Translations under genes and position numbers: made by a program
Source: Pyrrhoderma lamaoense
Lineage: Eukaryota; Basidiomycota; Agaricomycetes; Hymenochaetales; Hymenochaetaceae
Assembly: GCA_002794735.1 (NCBI GenBank)
Contig: NBAZ01000014.1
Coordinates: 1 to 64,000, forward strand
DNA length: 64,000 nucleotides
Direction: 5' to 3'
In this document: piece after piece, positions 37,011 to 48,109 of the stretch
Numbering within the stretch: position 1 is the stretch's first letter
Layout of the letters: every line of letters begins with the position of its first letter
Notes under the pieces: model-generated
Database searches by the model: none
Seen by the model: only the letters and a program-made list of their open reading frames with translations
Told to the model about the DNA's origin: nothing

Positions 37011-38642
37011 ATCGTTATATTTGTATGAGTGAAGGGGGCTTGAAGTAAGGAGTGCTGTCTGGCTTCACCAGAATGCGCTACTTTGTGATCGAGTATATCA
37101 TGCACTATATATATAATAGAAGCACATAACAACAGATCTGAGATGAGTGATGAGGATATCTCTTAACTTGTGGTGATACATAGACGGTGTATGTTACTGA
37201 TGGGTGCCTGTTCAAACAGATTGCCTGATGTATTGGTGGCGGTAACAGGCCAAACACGGACATGATCAATGATCCATATCTTGCTATGCATCAAATTTGG
37301 GCTTAAGGTATCATTAGTGCCGTAACACCGGCATGAGATGAGGCCTTCTTTAAAACAATAAAACAAAAGGATTGCAGAGATGCATGTAATTTGTGAAGTA
37401 CCGAGTGGTACATGAGTCGACGATGTCTTGATGGAAAGATTAAATATGAAATGCCGTCAATATGTCACAAGAGATTCAATTTAAAAGGAAATCTAGCGTT
37501 TAAGGTGCATTTGAATAAGATAACAGAGACCTAGATGTGATATGACGAAAGGTTAACACAGAAATTACTACAAATTTTTACACTGACATGAAGTCATCTT
37601 TGAAATTAGTACTACAGCCGCTATTTCTCAGGTGGAATGGTAGATCAAGAACAGAGAGTCACGCCAGGTCTGAAATATCAGGGAATCAATCACGAGCTGT
37701 GTTTTTTTGTTGTCAAGAGTGGAAACCTGGCAAGTTTTACGTCTATCAAGGCATTACATCATTTTTGAGGAACGCGGGAGTTCTACCGATAACTCCCTTA
37801 AAGAATCTTCAGTGCGAATTAGTAGGTGCGTTCAAGGTTATCATGTCGGAACGTAGCCACTCACCCTAATAATAATATAGTTTATTATTCGCACCTTGTT
37901 GTAAGTCGCGACATTTAATTATTCAATTATGTGAGACTATATTACCATATAAGGAAGGAGCAGGCCATGTTCCGCTGCACATGGAATATAGCCTGGTAAC
38001 TTGAACGTCTACCATGTCTCGATAATTGCGATGCCACGCATCTGTTGTGAAGAACTGGACTCTGGAGAAGCATAGATACATCATCACTTGTGAGGCAAGG
38101 ATGAGCTTCGAAACTAACCAAGGGTTGTCCAGAAAGGTCCCAAGTAAGGGCTAATCTCCAATTCGAAGCTTAATAACATCCATCATTGAGTATACAAGAA
38201 CAAGCCCAAACCCAGCACTAGTCATTAACGTTATAAATTCCATTCTCTATATGCTACGACTATACTCTACACCACTTCGTAGCTGAATGGCTCAGACCCT
38301 AATTAGTCCCCTTCTGACATGTTTCGTATGATGAATAAATATCCAGTTAAACAAATCATCAAAATACATATACGTTACAACATGTATCAATCAAGATACT
38401 TATCGCAATCAAAGCTTCCAATGTGCACCACTCCTTGTCAATACTATCTCCAAGAAACTCTCATGTTCCAATGTCCTCACAGCTTCCTCTATCTTGATTA
38501 GAAGTACTATGTACGTCGGGTAAATTTTTGCACCTACAGATAACTCTATAAAAAACATTTGCAACGAACATTATAGACAACATACCAGACGTTGATACGG
38601 AATGTCTTGTGGGACGGTCAACAAAGCGCGACCAACATCGGT
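37011..38642. promoter_or_regulatory. 5' flank of copy 4 with TATA-like box, then spacer
   Basis: The flank contains TGCACTAT overlapping a strong TATA-like run (37,106-37,120, about 100 nt before the ATG). TTACTGATGG (near 37,193) and GCAGAGATGCATG (near 37,375) follow in the same order as in copies 1 and 6. Beyond about 37,450 nothing is supported; the + frame at 37,588-37,869 has no known motif. Confidence 0.5.
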
Positions 38643-40269
38643 TTACTGACCATCTAAATAGGGAGAAAGAAAATGACATAAAAGGGTGCATATGATGAAT
38701 AAACAAGGCCCACATACCTGAAGCAGAACGGTTTGGGCTCGCAAAGTCAATATTGCTATGGATGCTGCTCATATCCGCTTGACAATCCGACCATCAATAA
38801 CATTCGTCTTTGCTGCCTCCTTCAAGTTGATAAACATTCGACTTCCGAGTAAACATAAGAATGCTGGGTCTCCGAGAACACTGAGAATATATGTACTACT
38901 AGATGGGGATGTTGGAGAGGTTGCAACAACTTTGATGTTTACTATGCTACAGAATAAAACCCTATATTCGAGATATATCAAACGGACACAAAGTATGAAA
39001 GAAGTGAACATACATAAAATAGTAAATTATTTGGTCCTTAATCATTACATTCATCAATCCCGATCGTTTCATTCCTAGGATTTCCACTGGTCGACTACTT
39101 TGTACAGAGCCAATATCAATAAAATGAAGCCAATGAACAATGTCATTGACCTAGAGAAACAAATTAGACTATATTAGCTAACAAAAAGGAGTCTTACCAA
39201 TCTGCTAATTCATAGTTTACTATACGAATATCGTTAACTGCATAGACACCACAAAACTCTACACCTGGACTGAGAATGCTTGCTTGAACTATGATTTATT
39301 AGTAAGGCATATCAGAAAGCAAAAATGGGCATACCATTCTGTATTATAATCTCTTTAGAGATCAACACTACCTTCACAATTGCCTCACAAAATATCATTA
39401 TTTTGAGGACAATCGACAATGCTTCGCTTCGAATGTCAGGCAACGCAAGTATGGAAAGGGATAGACATACTGTTTCCCCATAGTGCAACAGCACGAATCA
39501 CAAGAACGTCTGTTAGGTGGTCAGCAAGAGTAAAAAGAGCTCACAACGAAGCATACAATCAATTATTACGATATTGAAAGCGCCTATTACTTATCAGATT
39601 TGTATTGATTTGTACTTTGTTGGACTCTTACTCCCGATATTATACGTCCAAACACTGAATAGACCTAAATAGCGAAGAATGAACAGTTTTCCTAGTAATG
39701 TAGATATATATTGAAATTACACCTGATTACTATAGTCACCACTTTGTTACAAACAAGTATGGTCAAAACTCACAAGGTCGTAGTTTCACTTAGAGATTGA
39801 TCTATACTTTGTTTAATTTTAAAGTCTGGACAGAGAATAGTTGTATTCACAGAAGAGACTTGATATTTGGGATAAGATGCCGATATATCGATTCTAAAAG
39901 AGTTGAATAATAGAGGAGGTATAGTAGAAGATTGACCACAACAAAAAACAAGATATGCGTCAATGAGTACCATCGTCTCGTCTAAAAAAAGGACTCAGCT
40001 TTAAGATGGTAGAGTAGGATTTTGTTGATTACTCACCCAAAAGTAAGTGATCTGATGTGAATTGTTAATTGAGTATAAACACCAAAGTGTAGAACTGACC
40101 TCATCGTCAAATGTGATGGCTGTAGGGCATATAAGTCCAAGAGAAATATTAATGGGATTTGCAACTAACCTGTATCGTATACAAGGAGTGCACAGGCCGC
40201 GACCGAGATGCACTGAGTTGTGATAATGTCTCGAAGAGTAGATGTTACGTAGGATGTGTAGCCCGGCAT
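38643..40269 (-). CDS. DUF6533-like seven-helix membrane protein, copy 5
   Basis: The ATG at 40,267-40,269 leads to SVAACALLVYDT. Micro-exon 1 (40,100-40,119) encodes ITFDDE and micro-exon 2 (40,037-40,051) encodes ITYFW, followed by TRRWYSLTHILFFV (near 39,960). Next come NRYIGILSQISSLF (near 39,880), a VIRAVALWGNSM-type helix (near 39,480), IISKEIIIQNG, and the last helices with TYILSVLGDPAFLCLLGSRM and NLKEAAKTNV (38,790-38,900). After LDFASPNRSASG a GTATGT donor near 38,717 leads to a final exon that stops after three codons (DGQ, TAA at 38,643-38,645). That makes its C-terminus a shortened form of the GQGS tail of copies 1 and 2. A one-base slip near the DDG/R codons at about 38,790 shifts the frame between two otherwise good segments and should be checked. 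Confidence 0.66.
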
Positions 40270-40853
40270 GATAAAGGTAAGTAGATAGGTGGTTGATGAC
40301 AAAATTGAAGGGAGGGGCGTCGTCTGACTATTTTAAAGTTTGATTATTTATAACAGAAATAAATGTTTTAACTACGCAGCGTGTGTGCCGAAGAGAAGTG
40401 CAGCAACAATGATGAACATTGAGTATACGGCAAGATTGCCGAGATGTATGGATGATGTCTAGTGATAAATGATAATTGAGTCAAAGACTCGTGTGATCTT
40501 TGTCTAAAGGATGTCTCTTTGTCGGCGAGTCCAAGATTTAATATCTTTAAAGGTCCGATCTCATTCCCAGAATCGCATCATCGGAGCAAAAAATTATCAA
40601 AAGTAAAATTACTGTTATGTAGGTATATGGGTAACTTTTTAGACTGTCAAAAGTATATAACAAAGGAAGCTTGATTAAAGAAGATAATCATAACAATTAA
40701 AGATACTAATAACTCCTAATACCCCGTAAATCTCTTATCGACGATATCTTCGACTTTCTGCAATACCGCAACTGTGCCCTGCTCTACCTTAACCAATGCA
40801 TCATGTGTGTTCCACAGTGATTAGGCGCTATCTTAGAAAGCTCTAACAAAGTT
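40270..40853. other. 5' flank of copy 5 and 3' flank of copy 6
   Basis: A weak TATA-like element (TTATAA) lies about 80 nt upstream of the copy 5 ATG, and the flank word GCCGAGATGTATG is near 40,437. The region 40,700-40,790 is the 3' flank of copy 6 and loosely resembles 43,990-44,060. No gene. Confidence 0.4.
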
Positions 40854-42600
40854 TCATGGCTGATAGACAATGTGGATAACGTACCAAATATTGTTTCGGG
40901 TAGCCCCCGCTAGACAAGTGTCTGTTCCTGAGCCTGCACTTCCAGTGCTGCTAGTAACAGATTGCATATAATCTGCTCAGAATAAAGAAAGTAAGAAACA
41001 TTATATGCGTATAATGGATAAATATGATCCACCTACCGGGGAAGAAAGGATGGGATTTCCGAAGTCAAGATTACTATAGGTGTTGCATATGCTCTCTCGG
41101 CAGTATGATCCATCATTGATCTCCGTTTTTGCTGCTTCCTTCAGATTGATGAACATCCGACTTCCTAGTAAACACAAGAAAGCCGGGGACCCGAGGATAC
41201 CAAGGACGTACGCACTACTAGATGGTGACGTTGCATAGGCTGCATACTCTACTATATTCACTACACTGCAAAATAAAACCCTATACTCGAGTCAAATCAG
41301 GAGCCATTAAAAATGATAGGAGACCATACATGAAGTAGTAAATAATCTGATCCTTAATCATCACATTCATCAACCCTGATTGTTCCATTCCGAGTGACTT
41401 CCATTGGCCAATCACTTTGTACAGAGCCAAAATCAATAAAACAAAACCAATAAGCAACGTCATTGACCTAGAGAAACAAATAAGGATATAATAGTTAACT
41501 ATAGAGGGATTCCTACCAGTTAGCTAGTTGAAAGTTGACCATACGTTTGTCATTAGCTACCTGAGTACCACAGAATGATACGCCCGAACCAATTATCTCT
41601 TCACGAACTACAGTTTATTAGTAAATAATCTCAAAACAAAAAAAATGACACACGATTCTCTATGATAAATGTTTTAGCTGTCAATGCCATCCTTATTATT
41701 ACTTCACAAAATATCAGTGTCTTAAGAGCAATCGACAATATTTTGTCTTCGATAGTCAGAAAATGTATTTATAGAGTAGGACGGACATACTGTTTCCCCA
41801 TAGTGCAATAACACGGATAACAAGGATGTCTAGCCCTGGTTCAGGAACGTACTTAAGGATCACGAGAGAAACATACAGTCTATTATGATGATGTTGAATG
41901 CACCTATTTTGTGTCAGCCTTGGTTCGAATTGTCGAATAGCGAAGTCATACTTCCGATGTTGAATGTCCAATTACTAAATAGACCTGAAGAGTCAGGAAG
42001 ATGAATGGCTGTCTCAGGAAAGTAGAAGCATGTTAAGATTACATCTGAGTACTTTAATGAGCGTCTCGTACTCAATAAGAAAGATAAAGCTTACAATGGT
42101 GTAGTTGCATTCAGAGATTGATCTATACTTCGCATTCAGACTTATAGTTTCCATGAAATAAAGAGTAAATTTACGGAAGAGGTAAGATAACTGAGCAGAG
42201 ATGCCAATATACCGGTTCTAAAATAGATTGAGTCAGTAATTTAGGTGAAATAGAAACCCGGCTCACGACATAGAATAATATGTGCATCAACGAGTACCAT
42301 CGTCTTGTCTGAAAATAACTTCAGATTTTCGATTATACAACATCATATGATTGATTACAGACCCAAAAATACCTGATCTAATGAAAACTATTAGATTGTA
42401 TGTGAGTATCGTCGTCTAGAGCTCACTTCATCATCAAATGTAATAACTGTATAGTATGTAAGCAAAGCTGATAAAATGGATGTAATTCAAGACTGACGAG
42501 TGTCATATACAAGGAGCGCACAGATCGATACACCGATGTACTGTTGGATGAATACTGCTTGAAATGTATTTATCACTTGGAACGGGAAATAAGCAGGCAT
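40854..42600 (-). CDS. DUF6533-like seven-helix membrane protein, copy 6
   Basis: The ATG at 42,598-42,600 leads to QQYIGVSICALLVYDT. Micro-exon 1 (42,427-42,446) encodes ITFDDE and micro-exon 2 (42,363-42,377) encodes IRYFW, then the TRRWYSLMHI exon (near 42,290). Next come NRYIGISAQLSYLF (near 42,200), DILVIRVIALWGNSM (near 41,800), MTLLIGFVLLILALYKVIGQ (near 41,430), SSAYVLGILGSPAFLCLLGS (near 41,190) and NLKEAAKTEI. After a donor near 41,030 the last exon encodes a Ser/Gly-rich piece, then DTCLAGATRN and WYVIHIVYQP, with TGA at 40,854-40,856. It pairs with copy 4 in its C-terminal exon. The frame looks intact. Confidence 0.76.
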
Positions 42601-43770
42601 TACAGACATTTTAGAGATAGGTAAATATGTGAAATGGATTCGGGGTACGTCTGGCGGCTTCGGAGTATGTTAACTCGTCACTGAGGGAGTGCACCATATA
42701 CCTTGATTGAACGTATATATAACAGGAGAACAAATAGAAGCTGATGTGATATAAAAATTCAGAGTAATGCTTAACTTGCGGAGATCTACTAGCGGCATAA
42801 ACATGTATATATACGTACATATACGTTATTGATGGGTTCCTGAAAGTACAGATTCGATTGACTGTTAAAGTACCTGATGGAACAGCTGTAAGAAGACCTT
42901 ATCCAAGGATAAGGTTACTAAGCTGTATTTTATACACGATCAAAGTCGAAAGTCAGGAGACAGGATCAGTATTCCCAGAAGTACAACACCAAAGGTATGG
43001 GAGAAGGTTTTTCTTGAAAGAACATAAGAACCGCAAGAATGCATGTGCAGCTACTAGTGGTACTTGAGTAGATGGCTTGTAATTATTGTCAAAATAAAAT
43101 AAGCTAACAATTCGTAAAGGGAACTTGATTTAGTAGAAAAACTTGAGGTACTCAGTGAGTTAGATTACGATGATCACGACTTAGTAATGATGCGACGAAA
43201 AGTACTTCTAAATTTTTACTATGAATCTTCTCACTGACACGAGGACGTCTTCGATATCTTAATATAGGGCCAATAGCGTTTGAGCTGTACAAAAGAAATG
43301 AAAGATGGTACAAGAACGGAATCACAAGCCATTCTTCATGTATCAAATGGTGAAACAGGGGCAAGATGAATAGTTGATGGATAAAAAAGAAGAGTAAGAG
43401 ACCAAGATGGGTGTATTATTGCGAATTTGATGGGCTCTATGTATCTACTTGTCAAGATGGACTCCAAGTCGAGAAACTGACGGTTTCAGTGACTGAACAA
43501 TATCATGCTATAGACCCCAGTTCCTTACATTTGGGTTAGATAAAGCGAAGACACTATGAAGAGCGAGACAGATGATATAACGGCTTTGGAGAGCAAGAAA
43601 CTTGAACGCGAAAGACCGATCCAAGTCTCTGATCGTCTCATTTGTCTGCACTTGTAAGGACGGAAAGCCGGCAAATTTCGAAAGCAATGTGTATTCCAAA
43701 GAGTTATAGTTATTGGTAAGTGTATCATTATCACTTATCACAATCTATTCATAACGTGCTCTTAATGATA
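42601..43770. promoter_or_regulatory. 5' flank of copy 6 with TATA-like box, then spacer
   Basis: The flank contains TGCACCAT (near 42,690), a TATATATAAC element (about 42,713-42,724, some 115 nt before the ATG), TTATTGATGG (near 42,826) and GAATGCATG (near 43,037). This is the same order as in copies 1 and 4. From 43,100 to 43,770 no gene is supported. Confidence 0.5.
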
Positions 43771-43902
43771 CAGGTGGGTGGGTATACGGAAGGACGCCAG
43801 GCACTAGTGCATAAGCGAATTTTCCCTCAAATTCAGGCGAGAAAGTATCCAATTAGCGTATGTCGCTTACGGTTCCTGGCGTCCTTTCGTATGTCTCATA
43901 TT
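43771..43902 (-). mobile_element. MITE copy 2, about 130 bp, inverted relative to copy 1
   Basis: The left end CAGGTGGGTGGGTATACGGA carries a GGGT duplication relative to copy 1 and follows TA at 43,769-43,770. The right arm (GGCGTCCTTTCGTAT, 43,878-43,892) matches, but the outermost bases are degraded. The reverse complement shares internal words TCTCGCCTGAATT and TCGCTTATG with copy 1, proving common origin and opposite orientation. It lies in the outer spacer of the accessory block, 669 nt from Derlin. Confidence 0.75.
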
Positions 43903-44570
43903 CACAAACATGTATAATTAAATAAATAAACAGCCGATTATTCAAATTATAAACGGAATAAAACGTAATCAGTATCAATCACGAAGATAGTCATCACGAA
44001 TACGTTCTCCCTAATATCCTTCCGTCTCTAGTCAACAATATCCTCAACTTTCTAGCCGGGGGGATGGACGCTTCTTGGCACGGAAATTGACCACGAAGGA
44101 TTATCATTATACCAGATGACCAGTTGTTAACGATTATACTTGAGCTCGTAGCGCACGGCCACTGAGTTATCGTATGCAAATGTATATGGACTTACATGTC
44201 ATAAAAGTGAAACAGAGTTAATAGGGGGACTTGAGATTGCAATCTTTAGTCTGCATGAACTCTAAAGTCACAGTCGCTTTGTAACAAGGCGAGTTCCATT
44301 CGAGTAAACAGATTTACATTTTCAAAGTAGGGCTTGGGGCCGAGCTTTGATGATGTTTCTCTGTATTCAAAGCAAGAGGTACTTTGGCTTGGTGTACATA
44401 ATGTACTAAATGTGGATACTTCTGATTTTATGAATCGTTTAAAGTAACTGGATGTCACTCAAGCACGTGCTTCCACGACGAGTTTCCTACCTAGACACGT
44501 CGCTAGTACCAATTAATTATATCTTCACCGTCGACCTCGACACATAATAAAGGGCTCAAAGTGCTCTAAT
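43903..44570. other. right edge of the accessory block and Derlin 5' flank
   Basis: Sequence at about 43,990-44,060 loosely resembles the 3' flank of membrane-protein copy 6 (40,700-40,760), so it may be the worn end of another copy. The remainder is presumed promoter of the Derlin gene. No coding feature is supported. Confidence 0.35.
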
Positions 44571-45612
44571 GCCTGTTGGTATCGAAGCATGGTTTGTTCA
44601 AGTACCTCCGATCACTCGAGGCTGGCTTGCCTGTGCAGTCTTAACTAGTCTTGCCGTCGTGAGTCTTTCATCATTACTTCTCTGTATCTATCCTGTCTTT
44701 GACATTGACTGAAAGTGATCATGACTCTATGTAGCAATGTCAGATGGTGACCCCGCTGCAGCTATACTTTAGCTATAAGAGTGCATTCACAAATGTGCAA
44801 GTGTGTATCGACCGTTTGATATCCTTGCGAGCCCAAGAACACGTCTAGCTGATCCAAGAAAATATGATGCTTTGTACAGTTATGGCGGGTGTTTACTACC
44901 TTCTTCTACTTTGGAAACATATCTATCGATTTTGTCTTCCACATGTTTTTCTTGTATGTTTCGCAAAGTCTCTAAAATACACTGATCCATGGAACTCACC
45001 ATACTTCATGCAGTATGAGATATAGCCGAATGCTAGAAGAGTCGTCCTTTCCCCAAAGGCGAGCGGACTACTTCTGGCTCCTCCTGCAATCCGCAATAAT
45101 GCTCCTTGTACGTCCCCCCTGTTCTGTTCTTTGAATAAGGGCACATTTACTAACATAACGGTTCTCGTCACAGATGCTTTCCTCCCTCGTTAATATGCCC
45201 TTCCTCTCATCCCCGCTCGCCTTTGTCCCCATTTACATATGGTCCAGAAGACATCCAAGCACACAAATATCCTTGTTCGGTATCGTAACCCTGACAGCTC
45301 CTTACCTCCCACTCACTCTTGTAGCCTTCTCATGGCTACTCAATGGCACTTGGCGAGCAGCTCTCGGCGACCTCTTAGGTTGCGCCGTAGCACATATGTG
45401 TTGGTTCCTCCGTGATGTATGGGCTCATGAAATGCTTGGTGGTCAAGGGGTGTGGAGTGAAGCCCCTGAAAGCTTGTAAGTACATGTTGCGTCTCACTCA
45501 TACTTTTTATCACATTCACTATATGTTCAATGATGATCAAAGATGCTAATTCCTATTTCTCCTCTCGTCTTAAACTAAAACCTTTAGAAAACGACTATTT
45601 GGTGATATATAA
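44571..45612 (+). CDS. Derlin (Der1-like ER-associated degradation protein)
   Basis: Derlins are rhomboid-like ER membrane proteins that help retrotranslocate misfolded proteins for degradation. Exons joined from the ATG at 44,571 give MPVGIEAWFVQVPPITRGWL, LTSLAVQCQMVTPLQLYFSY and IYRPFDI (the family usually has WRP). Then come RYSRMLEESSF, SSLVNMPFLSSPLAFVPIYI, WSRRHPSTQISLFG and LPLTLVAFSWLLNGTW, with RAALGDLLGCAVAHMCWFLRDVW encoded at 45,354-45,422. A final short exon after an intron near 45,478-45,585 ends KRLFGDI with TAA at 45,610-45,612. Six hydrophobic segments and the family order are preserved. DER1 and DFM1 types cannot be separated with confidence. Residues between 44,830 and 44,960 are split by introns that I placed only roughly. 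Confidence 0.9.
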
Positions 45613-46359
45613 TCATTTACAACAGAAAGCACTGCTAGAGATTCTAGAGCATAACTACTGATTGTACTATACTGATATTGCCACTGATACTTGGGTCCCT
45701 GACCACCATTCATATATTTATTTAATTTTATGACGGAACGTAAACATCCAAAAGGTTAGAAGTTTGACGTATATAATGATGGAAACAACTAACAGGGTGT
45801 AGGGAGGTAGGAGGGGTATTCGAAGCTTCACGAAGAGGCACGTGGAGGGGGGGGAAGAAAGTTTCAGATTGACAGGAGGGATGAGATGAAGCTGAAACTA
45901 TAAGCTTGTCAAATGTTAGTGACGAGTGGATAAGCGAAATGAAATGAGATTTCCAGCTCGGAAAGATTTAGTCAGTCAGAAAAAACATAGATAACATCCG
46001 GAATCCGGAGAAGGCAGGTGGTGCAAGAAGGAATAATATATAAAACGACAGACTTGAAACCCGAAAATGAAGTAAAAATTAAAAAAATAAAATAAAAAAA
46101 GGGGAGGGAGGAAGAAGGAACATAGGTTAAGTGGGGAAAAAATAAAGTGATAAGCAAAAAAAAAATAGGAAGGAGAGATTGAAATGAAATTTAAAACCAA
46201 AAAATGACAGAATTTGCATAAACAATATCAGTACTCGGCGATCAACATATAAATAAGTAGAGATAAACATCATTATTTTAATAGTATCTTCTAAGACTTT
46301 ATTTCGGAATTCCAAATACCATATTCAGGACCAGAAACCATAGAGCCAGGCAATTAAAC
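45613..46359. other. intergenic, convergent 3' flanks
   Basis: This is purine-rich, A-rich DNA (A/G runs at 45,850-45,870, 46,075-46,115 and 46,135-46,185) between the Derlin and NDPK-fold gene ends. I see no gene. Confidence 0.5.
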
Positions 46360-48109
46360 TCAGACAATCATAGACCTGCGACGATTAGCAACAACAGAGC
46401 TTGGAATCTGCTTCACAGGTGGAGTCGACCCCCCAACTTTCGCTCTCAACATCGCGCTCCTATTTAAACGGGGTTCGATAGATGGAGGACGTGGGGGCAA
46501 CAGCGAACGAATTTCCTCGGAAGTATTGTTCTCATTTTCGTTTTTAAACCCATTTCCGGTCCCATTCTTGGACGTTTGAACACTATTACGAGGAGCAATG
46601 CGACCTTGAGGGGTAGAAGGTACGCTAGGAGTCATAGTTTGTCGCCTGTTCGTACTCGTACCTAAGGAAGATGTAGAACGTGACATGGCAGAACCAGGAC
46701 GAGAAGAAGCAAGTGAAGACGCGGGACGGGATGTACCATTTTGTGATACTGATCGAGAAAGACCTCCCGGTGTCTTGGTTGCGGTGGGACCACGAACTAA
46801 ATTTATTCAAATTTGTCAATAAAAAAGTTCAAAAAAATCCTTTGCGTTATTCTGGAAGATCACATATTACACTTACACATGAAAGAAGTTGGGGGCGCAG
46901 TATCTTTACGGGCGCGGAGTTCGGCACTTTTGTTTAGTCGGGGAGTGACGGTAGGTGCTTGTACACTGGCAACCGCAATTGTCTCCCGACGCTTATGACC
47001 TGGTACACCCTCGAACGTCGCTGTATCGCTCTTCGTAGTACGCATCTTAGGCGCGGGAGACTCCACTTTCAGACCAAGTCTCAATGAAGCAGCTCGAGTC
47101 ATGCGAGGCGCAATCGTCGGTGCGGCAGTCGATGCAACTTGAATAACAGTCGATCGTTTATGACCTGGGACATCCATGAACGCCTGCTTTTGCTCATCCT
47201 TCGTTCGTGGTTTATGCACACGGTCAGAGCTACTTGGAGAGGCCGTAACACCCGCACGAAGAGCAGCTGCACGCGTCGTCCGAGGAGAAATATCCGGGAC
47301 GAGAGTCGTTTTAGGAATTGGGCGAGCTTTGAAAGGGACTTTTCCATTAGGCGACTGGTTTACACCTGTCGAACTTACGGAGCTTGTGAAGCGTGCTGAA
47401 CCAGAAAGCTGGGATGAAGAAGGAGAAAGCAAAGTTTCACGATTCTGCCAATCATCTTCCTGACTGTAGCTATTCCCCATCTCGTTATGAATGTCATCCG
47501 CATCATCCAAGCAGTCTGTATCTTGTGGGGGAAACGGCGGGCTTGACTGGAAAAGACATTCGATTTGTTGTTCAGCCCTCTCTATATCGGGGGAGCCCAT
47601 GATCGCATTTTGTTCGATATTAATACCAAAGAGGGCACGTAAAGAGTTTGGACTTGTTTCACGGGCACGTTGTGGGTCTTCTTCACCCATAAGGGTCTTT
47701 AGGACCTCTACAGCACGACGACGCTCAAGGACATACACCCAAACTGGACCTCTATAGAATCCGAGGTGCATGCATAAGCGAAGTTATAGAGTTTTTTGAG
47801 TGAAAGAAGACATACTCGAAGAGGGAGTCGGAATCGACTCCAAAGAGCTCGTCGAGAAAGTCCTTATCCGAGTTGTCTGCAAACTCCATCTGACGTTCTT
47901 TAACAATCTGCATATAGCGAATGTGTATGGTGATAAGGCGGTGTTGATTGCCAGGCATTAAGCAATAAATTAGCTACCTCAAAACCTGCTTCCTCGATAC
48001 GTCTCTCGATAGTAAGTCTATGTTCAAGAGCATGACTCTTGATAATAGCTACTGTACGCGTTATGCGCATACGAGGTTCATCACTTGTTGGAGTGCTCGA
48101 GCCGGACAT
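46360..48109 (-). CDS. NDPK-fold protein lacking the catalytic histidine, with repeat tail
   Basis: The N-terminal 150 residues or so fit nucleoside diphosphate kinase. RTVAIIKSHALEHRLTIERR (ATG at 48,109) is followed, after an intron, by IVKERQMEFADNSDKDFLDE, GPVWVYVLERRRAVEVLKTL, MGEEDPQRARETSPNSLR and then NAIMGSPDIERAEQQI. In active enzymes the last segment reads N-x-x-H-G-S-D. Here Met stands where the phospho-accepting His should be, so phosphotransfer by the normal mechanism is unlikely. The rest (about 47,500-46,360) is disordered and basic. It has four copies of a PR-x-x-R/K-x-A-x-LR motif: PRTTRAAALR, PRMTRAASLR, PRLNKSAELR and PRLNRSAMLR. VPGHKR occurs twice between them. It ends RRRSMIV. 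It is divergent from the CaaX-protein gene. A scaffold or cytoskeletal role is speculation. Confidence 0.8.

Noticed and set aside
13661..43000. Seven-helix array as a B mating-type (STE3 pheromone receptor) locus
   Set aside because: The proteins carry DUF6533-type motifs (FDDE, YFW, NRYIGILSQ), not STE3 features, and I found no short pheromone-precursor frame ending in a CaaX box between them.
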